Assembly (NCBI RefSeq): GCF_001766835.1
Contig: NZ_LKEU01000027.1
Location: 310,001 to 374,000, forward strand
DNA: 64,000 bases
Direction of reading: 5' to 3'
Source: Acetobacterium wieringae
Lineage (GTDB): Bacteria; Bacillota; Clostridia; Eubacteriales; Eubacteriaceae
The notes under the pieces are model-generated. The model searched no databases. It was not told the origin of the DNA and saw only the letters and a list, made by a program, of their open reading frames with translations. A program made the translations under genes and the position numbers. This document shows, one piece after another, positions 34,091 through 42,106 of the stretch. The stretch's first letter is position 1; every line of letters begins with the position of its first letter.

Positions 34091-37081
34091 ATGAACATTA
34101 AAAATTTAAAAGTAAAGACTCAGCTTGCGATTGGTTTTGTGAGTATCATATTTTTTGTTATTTTATTGGGGATTTTGGTTTATATGCAAACCAATACCAT
34201 TGTAAATCAGGCAGAAACCATGTATGACCACCCCTTTAAGGTTACCCGGGCAATTGATCGGCTGGATGCGGACATTTTGAGTATGCGGGTGGGCGTTAGA
34301 GATCTGCTCTTGGCCAATACCCAGGAAGAACGTAATAGCGCCATTGAAGTGATGCAGCAATATGATGCCGATATCCAGATCCAATTTGATATTTTGCGGG
34401 AGCTTTATCTAGGGCCTAAACAGGATGTGGATGCGGCCTATAATGCTTACATCAACTGGGAAACGGCCCGGGCCGATATCGTGGCAAATGCTCTGGCCGG
34501 AGACCTGGAAACCGCCCGAAAAAGTCTGCTGCCGGGTGAAAAGGTGGGAGTCTATCGGGAGACCTTAACTGAAAAAATGGCAGTGGTAGAAAATTTCGCC
34601 AGTAATAAAGCCGATGAACTCTATCAGGGCACAACGGACTTATATAGCCGAATAAAACTGCAATTAGTCATGATTGTATTAATCATTATGGTGTTATCCG
34701 TATTGATAAGCGTTCTTTTACTTCGAAATATTCAGGAACCGTTAAATGAGCTCACCCGAACAACGGATGAATTTCAAAACGGAAATCACAATGCCCGAAG
34801 TGTTTATGCTTACACGAATGAATTTGGGATCCTATCGGCTTCTTTTAATACGCTGGCTGATGACATTCAAAAAAACCTGGAGCTGAATGAACGAACAGCC
34901 AATTTTATTAAAATTATGCTAGCTGAAGAAGATGCCCAAATTTTCTTTAGAAAGACCCTCAATACCCTGTCCCGCTATACCGATTCCCAGGTGGCGGCGG
35001 TTTATCTGAGAAACGCCGATACGAATCAATTTGAGCATTTTGAATCAATCGGATTGGATGAAATAGGCCGGGCGGCGTTTGCCGGAGACACCCTGGAAGG
35101 AGAATTCGGAGCATCGCTTGCCAGTGGTCATTACACCCATATCAAGGATATCCCGGAGGATTCTCGATTTGTCTTTTATACGGTCAGTGGGAAGTTTATG
35201 CCCCGGGAAATTATCACCATTCCGATTATTTTTGGCGGTGAGGTTATTGCTGTGGTGTCCCTGGCCGCCATCGGAAAATACAATCAAAAAGCCATTGATT
35301 TTATCGAAAAGACCATTAGCACCATGAGTGCCCGAATTGAAGGGATTTTAGCCTATCGTACCATCAAAGCCTTTTCCCAGAAGTTGGAACATCAGAATCG
35401 GGAGCTGGATGCGCAGAAGAATGAAATGGAAGAACAGTCGGTGGAACTCATTCATCAGAACATCGAGTTGGAAATGCAGAAAAAAGAACTCAATGAGGCG
35501 AACCAACTTAAAACGAACTTTTTATCCAATATGAGTCATGAATTGCGGACACCGCTTAACTCGGTCATTGCCCTATCCGGAATTTTAAACCGGCGCCTTA
35601 AAAATGAGATTCCCGAAGAAGAATACAGCTATCTTGAAGTCATCGAACGGAATGGTAAAAATCTGTTGGCACTGATAAATGATATTCTGGACATTTCCCG
35701 GATCGAGGCGGGTCGTGAAGAGGTTGAAATCACCACCTTTAATATTAACCAATTGATCGATGAGGTGGTGGAAATGCTGGCACCTCAGGCCCGTGAGAAA
35801 AATGTGATCTGTCGTAACGGATCGGGCAACACGGCCGTTTATATTAACAGTGACAGCGATAAGTGCCGTCATATTCTGGAAAACCTGGCTGGCAATGCGG
35901 TTAAATTCACCGAGCAGGGTCAGGTCGAGTTATTCATTGGTCAAGATGACGAAAACATAGAGATTCGGGTTACTGACACCGGCATCGGAATTGATGAAAA
36001 CTATCTGCCCTATATTTTTGATGAGTTCAGACAGGGAGATGGTAGTACTTCCCGTAAGTTTGGGGGCACCGGGCTGGGGTTGGCCATTGCACAAAAATAT
36101 GCCCACCTGTTAGGGGGAACCGTTCGTGTGAAAAGCGTGGTCAATGAGGGATCTGAATTTATTTTGTCACTACCGATGAATTACGCACCGGATAAAAAGG
36201 TAGGAGAACCCGCCTATCAAGGACAACGGGGAAGCGGTCAATCAGCAACGAGTATATCAGCACCCCAATTGTCCGGAAAACCTTCAGCAGATCCCTCAAG
36301 CAAAACCCTGTTGATGGTTGAGGATAGCGAACCGGCGGTGATTCAGATTAGAGATTTGCTGGCTGAAAGCGGCCATACGATTAAGGTAGCCCGGAATGCC
36401 CAAGAAGCGTTTGAAATCATGGAAGAAGTGATTCCGGATGCCATGGTTCTGGATTTGATGATGCCGGGAATTGATGGATTTGAACTGCTTCAGACCCTCC
36501 GGGAAGCTGAAGCGACAGCGCATGTACCGGTGCTGATTCTGACTGCTAAGCATATTACCCAGGATGAGCTCAACTGTCTGACTAGAAATAACATTCATCA
36601 ATTGATTCAAAAAGGTGATGTCAACCGGGATGAACTCAAAAAAGCCATCGATTCCATGCTTTATCCGGTAACGCATAAAAAAGAGATTAAGCCCCGGAAA
36701 CCCCGGACGGATCAGCGTAAGCCATTGGTGCTGGCGGTGGAAGATAACCCGGACAATATGATCACGGTGAAAGCTTTGCTAAGCGATCATTTTCGGGTGT
36801 TGGAAGCAGCCGATGGTCAGGAGAGTATTGAGATGGCCAAACAGTTTGTTCCCGATCTGATTTTGATGGATATTGCCCTACCGGGAATTGATGGGGTCCA
36901 GGCCTTTAAAGCGATTCGGGCCGTGCCGGGATTGGAGAAGATCCCGATCATTGCGTTAACCGCCAGTGCCATGACCCAGGATCGGGAAGGAATTTTAGCC
37001 CAGGGCTTTGATGCCTTTATCCCAAAACCGATCATTGAACGGGAGTTTTTAAAAGTAATACGGGAGGTACTCTATGGCTGA
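34091..37081 (+). CDS. Hybrid histidine kinase: 4-helix sensor, HAMP, GAF, HisKA, HATPase, two receivers
   Basis: The protein has 996 residues. Membrane helices at about 13-33 and 195-215 bracket a four-helix-bundle sensor like that of chemoreceptors (4HB_MCP). HAMP (215-268), a GAF-like domain (290-430) and a Gln/Glu-rich coiled coil (435-490) follow. The kinase has NMSHELRTPLNSV with the phospho-His, LENLAGNAVKFTE, DTGIGI and GGTGLGLAI. Two receivers follow: VLDLMMPGIDGF (about 760-880) and LILMDIALPGIDG (about 890-995), each with a phospho-Asp. ATG 34091 follows GGGAGA; earlier in-frame starts lack a site. It overlaps the next gene, a REC-c-di-GMP protein, by 8 bases, which points to that protein as phosphorelay output. 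Confidence 0.93.
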   Translation: MNIKNLKVKTQLAIGFVSIIFFVILLGILVYMQTNTIVNQAETMYDHPFKVTRAIDRLDADILSMRVGVRDLLLANTQEERNSAIEVMQQYDADIQIQFDILRELYLGPKQDVDAAYNAYINWETARADIVANALAGDLETARKSLLPGEKVGVYRETLTEKMAVVENFASNKADELYQGTTDLYSRIKLQLVMIVLIIMVLSVLISVLLLRNIQEPLNELTRTTDEFQNGNHNARSVYAYTNEFGILSASFNTLADDIQKNLELNERTANFIKIMLAEEDAQIFFRKTLNTLSRYTDSQVAAVYLRNADTNQFEHFESIGLDEIGRAAFAGDTLEGEFGASLASGHYTHIKDIPEDSRFVFYTVSGKFMPREIITIPIIFGGEVIAVVSLAAIGKYNQKAIDFIEKTISTMSARIEGILAYRTIKAFSQKLEHQNRELDAQKNEMEEQSVELIHQNIELEMQKKELNEANQLKTNFLSNMSHELRTPLNSVIALSGILNRRLKNEIPEEEYSYLEVIERNGKNLLALINDILDISRIEAGREEVEITTFNINQLIDEVVEMLAPQAREKNVICRNGSGNTAVYINSDSDKCRHILENLAGNAVKFTEQGQVELFIGQDDENIEIRVTDTGIGIDENYLPYIFDEFRQGDGSTSRKFGGTGLGLAIAQKYAHLLGGTVRVKSVVNEGSEFILSLPMNYAPDKKVGEPAYQGQRGSGQSATSISAPQLSGKPSADPSSKTLLMVEDSEPAVIQIRDLLAESGHTIKVARNAQEAFEIMEEVIPDAMVLDLMMPGIDGFELLQTLREAEATAHVPVLILTAKHITQDELNCLTRNNIHQLIQKGDVNRDELKKAIDSMLYPVTHKKEIKPRKPRTDQRKPLVLAVEDNPDNMITVKALLSDHFRVLEAADGQESIEMAKQFVPDLILMDIALPGIDGVQAFKAIRAVPGLEKIPIIALTASAMTQDREGILAQGFDAFIPKPIIEREFLKVIREVLYG

Positions 37082-38990
37082 TAGACAATTGAAATTTTTA
37101 GCAATTGATGATAATCAGGATAATCTGATCACCATGCGGGCACTGATCCGGGAAGCCTTTTCCGAAGCCAGGGTGCTGACAGCCACCACCGGAATCGAGG
37201 GGATTGCGATTGCCGGGGCAGAAGATCCCGATGTCATTCTACTGGACATTGTGATGCCGGAAATGGATGGCTTTGAAGTATGTCAAAGACTTAAGAGCGA
37301 TCCTCAGACAAAAGAAATTCCAGTTGTTTTTGTCACCGCCATTAAAGGGGATCGGGAGCATCGTATTCTGGCGCTTGAGTCTGGTGCGGAAGCATTTTTA
37401 GCCAAACCCATCGATGAATCAGAATTGACTGCCCAACTCCGGGCGATGGTCAAAATAAAAGCCGCCAACCGTCAAAAGCAGGACGAACAAGGCCGCTTGA
37501 CCCAGATGGTGGAAGAAAAAACGGCGGCCCTGAAGGCCGCCCATATCAAGACCATGGAACTGCTTAACAGCCTTAAAATCAGTGAAGAAAGAAACCGCCG
37601 ACTGATTACTCAGATGGAGCAGGGCCTGGCCGTACATGAGGTTCTGGTCGATCATAATGGGAAACCAGTAGATTGCAACTTTTTGTATGTTAACCCCAGC
37701 TTTGAACGGCTGACCGGATTAAAAAGTCAGGATATTCTGGGGAAAACCCTATCAGAAATCATGCCCGATTCAACGAATTTTCTGGTTGAAAAATATGCGC
37801 AACTAATCAAAACAGGCGCATCAATGCGCTATGAAATGTATTTTGAGCAGTTTGCAAAATACTTTGAAGTGGTGGCTTATTCCCCAGAGCCCCAGCAGGT
37901 GGCGGTGATTATTTCCGACATTACCGAAAGAAAACAGACCGAAGAAAAGATCCGCTACTTAAGCAATCATGATTATCTCACCGGGGTTTACAATCGCCGC
38001 TATTATGAAGAAGCCCTGATTAACATTGATCGGGATGAAAATCTGCCGCTGAGTCTGGTTATTTCTGATGTCAATGGTTTAAAGCTGGTTAATGAATCGT
38101 TTGGGCATGCCTTGGGTGATGAGTTGCTAAAAAAAGTGGCCGGGATCATCCAGGCAGAGTGCCGGAATCAGGACGTGGTGGCCCGGCTTAGTGGGGATGA
38201 ATTCATTGTACTGCTACCCCAGACGGATGAGGATCAAACGGCAAAAATTGTCAAACGGATGAAAGTCGCAGCACTGGAACAATCCGTTGGAAACATTGAT
38301 TTCTCGATTTCGTTTGGCTATGAAACCAAAACCGAAAGTCACCAGACTATTCAGGAGGTGCTAAAGAACGCTGAAGATAACATGTATCGTCACAAACTCT
38401 ATGAAAGTGCCAGCATTAAAAACAGAACCATCGATTTGATTATGAATACGCTTTATGAAAAAAGCAGCCGTGAAATGCTGCATTCTCAGCGAGTCAGTGA
38501 AATCTGCGAAAAAATCGCAGCAAAAATGAATTTTGATCAGGATGATATCAGTCAGGTAAAGGCCGCCGGATTAATTCATGACATTGGAAAAATGGGGATC
38601 GATGAAAAAATACTCAATAAACCTGGGGGACTGAATCCGGACGAATGGAAAAAAATCCAACGACATCCTGAAATTGGCTATCGGATTTTAAGTTCATCCA
38701 GCGAATTTTCAGAGTTGGCCAGATACGTACTGGAGCATCAGGAACGCTGGGATGGAAAAGGTTACCCGAAACAACTGATGGGGGAAGAAATCTCAATCCA
38801 GGCTCGGATTATCGGGGTGGCGGATGCCTTTGATGCGATGACCTGTGACCGGGCTTATCGTAAAGGGTTGAGTGTTCATGAGGCGGTGGCTGAAATAAAA
38901 AAATGTGCTGGCAGTCAGTTTGATCCGGAAGTCGCCAATGTCTTTATCGAAAAAGTTTTAAATGAGTATCCCGCCCAAGTGATTGATTAA
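37074..38990 (+). CDS. REC-PAS-GGDEF-HD-GYP response regulator (second)
   Basis: The protein has 638 residues. The receiver (5-122) has IDDN, the phospho-Asp in VILLDIVMPEMDG and Lys in LAKPID. The coiled coil is followed by a PAS domain (about 185-300, ending VIISDITERKQTEEKI), a GGDEF domain whose signature is SGDEF with I-site RNQD, and an HD-GYP domain with HDIGKMGIDEKILNK and HQERWDGKGYP. The first Gly to Ser change leaves synthesis uncertain. The start ATG lies within the end of the hybrid kinase gene, with GGGAGGTACTCT upstream. Receiver and linker resemble the protein at 31165, while PAS-to-end resembles the protein at 26053, so this gene looks mosaic. Confidence 0.92.
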   Translation: MADRQLKFLAIDDNQDNLITMRALIREAFSEARVLTATTGIEGIAIAGAEDPDVILLDIVMPEMDGFEVCQRLKSDPQTKEIPVVFVTAIKGDREHRILALESGAEAFLAKPIDESELTAQLRAMVKIKAANRQKQDEQGRLTQMVEEKTAALKAAHIKTMELLNSLKISEERNRRLITQMEQGLAVHEVLVDHNGKPVDCNFLYVNPSFERLTGLKSQDILGKTLSEIMPDSTNFLVEKYAQLIKTGASMRYEMYFEQFAKYFEVVAYSPEPQQVAVIISDITERKQTEEKIRYLSNHDYLTGVYNRRYYEEALINIDRDENLPLSLVISDVNGLKLVNESFGHALGDELLKKVAGIIQAECRNQDVVARLSGDEFIVLLPQTDEDQTAKIVKRMKVAALEQSVGNIDFSISFGYETKTESHQTIQEVLKNAEDNMYRHKLYESASIKNRTIDLIMNTLYEKSSREMLHSQRVSEICEKIAAKMNFDQDDISQVKAAGLIHDIGKMGIDEKILNKPGGLNPDEWKKIQRHPEIGYRILSSSSEFSELARYVLEHQERWDGKGYPKQLMGEEISIQARIIGVADAFDAMTCDRAYRKGLSVHEAVAEIKKCAGSQFDPEVANVFIEKVLNEYPAQVID

Positions 38991-38995
38991 AAAAT

Positions 38996-39083
38996 ACTCA
39001 ATGGCGATTGTTGATACGATAAAACTCCAGGCAGGGTTTTAAGCAAGTGCGTCGATAACCTCCATTGAGTAGATCACTCAATG
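38996..39083. repeat. Nested inverted repeats before the carbonic anhydrase gene
   Basis: ACTCAATGG (38996-39004) is complementary to CCATTGAGT (39062-39070), closing a 75-base element. The same right arm can instead pair with ACTCAATG at 39076-39083 over a 5-base loop. The two hairpins are mutually exclusive. There is no U-tract after either. Confidence 0.65.
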
Positions 39084-39123
39084 AAATATATAAATCACGA
39101 CTAAATTTGAAAAGAGGTTTGCT

Positions 39124-39699
39124 ATGTGTGAAAAAAAACAGGATGTCATTGAAGCGGTAATAAAGAAGTTACAACAGGGGAATCAGGTCTTTGTGACAGC
39201 GGAAAAAAACCCTGGTGATGTTTCTCCAAAGGTACGAAGCAAAAATGTGGAAGCGGGTCAGAAACCCGATGCGGTAGTTGTGACCTGTTCGGATTCCCGG
39301 GTGCCGCCGGAACATATTTTTTCGGCTGGAATCGGTGAGTTGTTTGTGATTCGAACGGCTGGCAATGTGATTGGTGATTTTGAACTGGGCAGTATTGAAT
39401 ATGCCGTTGGTCATTTGGGGACATCCGTAGTGTTGGTGCTGGGGCATAATCACTGTGGGGCAGTGGCTGCCGCCATGCAGGGGCATGGTCACGGGTATAT
39501 TACATCGATTGTGGAAGAAATACAACCAGCCATTGTAGGCGAGGAAAATGTTGCTACATGTGAAAACCTTAACATTGATAATAGCATTAAGAGAATTCTT
39601 CAAAGTGAGGCCATTAATGAACGAATCAATGCGGGCGAGGTCAGGGTTTTGGGTGCAAAATACAATCTGGAATCGGGAGTCGTGGAGTTTTTCGGGTAA
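39124..39699 (+). CDS. Beta-class carbonic anhydrase
   Basis: This 191-residue cytoplasmic zinc enzyme interconverts CO2 and bicarbonate. Zinc ligands are visible in VVTCSDSRVPPEH (Cys, with the Asp-Arg dyad in DSR) and in GHNHCGAV (His and Cys). The segment RTAGNVIGDFELGSIEYAVGHLG, read as its two halves, is the conserved dimer core. Length is at the short end of the family but complete. In an acetogen it would supply bicarbonate or help CO2 uptake for the Wood-Ljungdahl pathway; that link is inference. The ribosome binding site GAAAAGAGG is followed by ATG 39124. A repeat-rich leader precedes it, and the serpin gene follows 60 bases after its stop. Confidence 0.93.
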   Translation: MCEKKQDVIEAVIKKLQQGNQVFVTAEKNPGDVSPKVRSKNVEAGQKPDAVVVTCSDSRVPPEHIFSAGIGELFVIRTAGNVIGDFELGSIEYAVGHLGTSVVLVLGHNHCGAVAAAMQGHGHGYITSIVEEIQPAIVGEENVATCENLNIDNSIKRILQSEAINERINAGEVRVLGAKYNLESGVVEFFG

Positions 39700-39759
39700 T
39701 CGCTTAAAGTAAAACGTAGTTATGGTGTGCCAGTGGGGTTAAAGAAAAAGGAGACCAAG

Positions 39760-41007
39760 ATGAAACGAAAACTGCTAATACTGATGGGCGTGTTTGGAAT
39801 GGCGGCTCTGTTATTTATGGGCTCTGGTTGCAAAAAAAACGAGATATCAAAACCATCGACAGAGGTGTTGAATTCGTTTGACACATCCTTGGTTGAAAAG
39901 ACCAATGACTTTGGATTCAATCTCTATAAAAAGCTGGCAACGGAAAAGAAAAACAGCATGATCTCACCTGTTGGCATCTCCCTGGCCATGGAAATGGCCT
40001 ATAATGGCGCAACCGGAGAAACCCGGGAGGCGATGGCAAAAGCCTTAAATATTCAGGGCATTGATGGTGACCGTCTAAACGAAAACAATCAGGCCCTGTT
40101 GTATTTTTTAACCTCGACAGACCCCAAGCTGACCTTAAATATTGCCAATTCGATCTGGATGAGGGAAGACTTTAAATTTTCAGAAGCGTTTGTCAAAACC
40201 GTGAAGCAAGATTATCAGGCGGATGCCCAAAAATTGGATTTTGCTGATCCCAAGTCGGCCGATGTCATTAACAAATGGGTTAAAGATGAAACTCAGGGCA
40301 ATATTGATCAGATTGTTACCCCGCCCATTGACCCGGAAACGATCATGTTTTTGATAAATGCCGTCTATTTTAAAGGAGCCTGGAGCAGTCCTTTTGAAAA
40401 GGATCTTACCAGCGATCAGAGTTTTACTCTGGCTGATGGACAGAGCGTGACGGTGCCGACAATGTACCAGACCGGTTCCTTTGACTATTTAAAAACAGCC
40501 AGTTTTCAGGCCTTGCGGCTTCCCTATGGTGAAAATGAGCAGATGGCCATGGTGTTATTTTTACCCAACGAAGATTCCAGCCTGAGTGACTTCCAGCAGC
40601 AGCTCAATCAGGATAACTGGTCAAACTGGATGAGTCTTTTTGAAAAAAAAGAGGGCAGCCTGATGCTGCCGAAGTTTACTTTGGAATATGAAAATTCATT
40701 GAACCAGGCCTTAACGGATCTGGGGATGGGAGTTGCTTTCCAACCGGGAAAAGCGGATTTTTCAGGAATGGCAGCAACCGACACCGCAGCTGATATTTAT
40801 ATCAGCGATGTTAAGCACAAGACCTTTGTTCAGGTAGATGAGGCCGGTACCGAAGCCGCCGCCGTGACCTCGGTGGAAATCAGCGTTACCAGCATGCCTG
40901 CCTATGATTTTGAACTTAAATTCGACCGACCATTTTTCTATGTCATTCAGGACAGCAAAACCGGAGCCATTGTTTTTATGGGAACGGTGTTTGACCCAAG
41001 TAAATAA
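39760..41007 (+). CDS. Inhibitory-type serpin lipoprotein
   Basis: The protein has 415 residues. An N-terminal basic-hydrophobic leader ends FMGSGCKKN, so lipidation at the Cys near residue 24 is likely and the serpin is displayed on the outer face. The serpin fold is complete: NSMISPVGISLAMEMAYNGA, IMFLINAVYFKGAW, VPTMYQTGSF and DRPFFYVIQDSKTGAIVFMG. The reactive-loop hinge reads DEAGTEAAAVTS, the small-residue form needed for loop insertion, so it should be a true suicide inhibitor. Counting from the hinge puts P1-P1' near Thr-Ser in ISVTSMP, but this is approximate. ATG 39760 follows AAAGGAGACC. The target protease is unknown. Confidence 0.92.
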   Translation: MKRKLLILMGVFGMAALLFMGSGCKKNEISKPSTEVLNSFDTSLVEKTNDFGFNLYKKLATEKKNSMISPVGISLAMEMAYNGATGETREAMAKALNIQGIDGDRLNENNQALLYFLTSTDPKLTLNIANSIWMREDFKFSEAFVKTVKQDYQADAQKLDFADPKSADVINKWVKDETQGNIDQIVTPPIDPETIMFLINAVYFKGAWSSPFEKDLTSDQSFTLADGQSVTVPTMYQTGSFDYLKTASFQALRLPYGENEQMAMVLFLPNEDSSLSDFQQQLNQDNWSNWMSLFEKKEGSLMLPKFTLEYENSLNQALTDLGMGVAFQPGKADFSGMAATDTAADIYISDVKHKTFVQVDEAGTEAAAVTSVEISVTSMPAYDFELKFDRPFFYVIQDSKTGAIVFMGTVFDPSK

Positions 41008-41016
41008 TAATTAATT

Positions 41017-41052
41017 CCGGTGTTATTATGACTGATAGCACCGGTTTTTTTT
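41017..41052 (+). terminator. Intrinsic terminator after the serpin gene
   Basis: A 10-bp stem beginning CCGGTG and ending CACCGG is followed by eight T. Confidence 0.92.
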
Positions 41053-41105
41053 CTTTGGTTTTATTTAAGATTCCGGTCTGTTTTCAGCATTATTCCATAA
41101 AAACA

Positions 41106-41134
41106 TTGTAATTTCGGGCATAAAAAAGTAAACT
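41106..41134 (+). promoter_or_regulatory. Promoter of uppP
   Basis: TTGTAA (41106-41111) and TAAACT (41129-41134), 17 bases apart, lie about 100 bases before the gene. Confidence 0.55.
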
Positions 41135-41235
41135 AAATGATATGAGTTTATTTTTTGTTTCAAGGAGATGTGATCGCAATCGGATCGGTCTTCGAGACAA
41201 AGCGACTTAAAATTACAGGCAAGAGAGAGGAAAAA

Positions 41236-42066
41236 ATGGGGTTTGTAGAAATTTTAAAGGCAATCTTTCTGGGGATTGTGGAAGGTGTAACCGAGTGGCT
41301 GCCAATCAGCAGCACTGGGCATATGATATTAGTGGATGATTTTATAAAACTGAATATGTCCGACCCGTTCATTGAAATGTTTTTATACGTCGTTCAGTTG
41401 GGCGCCATTCTGGCAGTGGTTTATATCTATTGGCATAAACTGGTGCCGTTTTCATTTAAAGATAAAAAAATAATGATCCGTAAAAACACGGTCATCCTCT
41501 GGTCAAAAATTGCGGTGGCTTGTATTCCGGGAATCCTGGCCTATTTGCTGCTGGATAGTCTCTTCGATACCTATTTTATGAATTCAATCGTTGTGGCAGC
41601 GATGCTGATTCTCTATGGGATTCTTTTTATTGTGATTGAAAATTACAACAAAAAGCGTAAACCGGAGATTGTCAAGTTATCGGAACTCAGTTATAAACGG
41701 GCCCTGCAGATTGGTGCCTTTCAGGCTTTATCGATTGTACCGGGGACATCTCGATCCGGGGTAACCATTCTGGGGGGGATGATTTTGGGGACATCCCGAA
41801 CGGTGGCTGCCGAATTTACCTTTTTTATGGCCGTTCCAGTCATGTTCGGGATCAGTTTATTAAAACTGATTAAATTTGGTTTTGCCTTTACCCTTTGGGA
41901 AGTGGTAATATTATTAGTAGGAATGATCTCGGCCTTTATTACTTCCATATTGGCCATTAAATTTCTGATGACCTATATTAAAAAGCATGATTTTAAAATT
42001 TTCGGCTGGTACCGCATTGTACTGGGTGTCATCGTGTTGTTCTATTTCTTTATCACCGGTAATTAG
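41236..42066 (+). CDS. uppP: Undecaprenyl-diphosphatase
   Basis: This 276-residue membrane enzyme dephosphorylates undecaprenyl diphosphate to recycle the lipid carrier of cell-wall synthesis and confers bacitracin tolerance. The BacA/UppP signatures are intact: GIVEGVTEWLPISSTGH near the N-terminus with the catalytic Glu-rich loop, and SIVPGTSRSGVTILGG in the second repeat. About eight hydrophobic helices are visible. The frame is open from 41155, but ATG 41236 has GAGAGAGGAAAAA upstream and begins exactly at the family's usual start, so I chose it. It is monocistronic or weakly linked to the nitroreductase gene that begins 40 bases later. Confidence 0.96.
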   Translation: MGFVEILKAIFLGIVEGVTEWLPISSTGHMILVDDFIKLNMSDPFIEMFLYVVQLGAILAVVYIYWHKLVPFSFKDKKIMIRKNTVILWSKIAVACIPGILAYLLLDSLFDTYFMNSIVVAAMLILYGILFIVIENYNKKRKPEIVKLSELSYKRALQIGAFQALSIVPGTSRSGVTILGGMILGTSRTVAAEFTFFMAVPVMFGISLLKLIKFGFAFTLWEVVILLVGMISAFITSILAIKFLMTYIKKHDFKIFGWYRIVLGVIVLFYFFITGN

Positions 42067-42106
42067 GATAATTTGAAATGGCATTTGATGTTGAAAGGAA
42101 GAAAAA

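Noticed and set aside
16814..39123. c-di-GMP (GEMM) riboswitches near the signalling genes
   Set aside because: I looked in each intergenic region for the GEMM core and tetraloop receptor pattern and found none.
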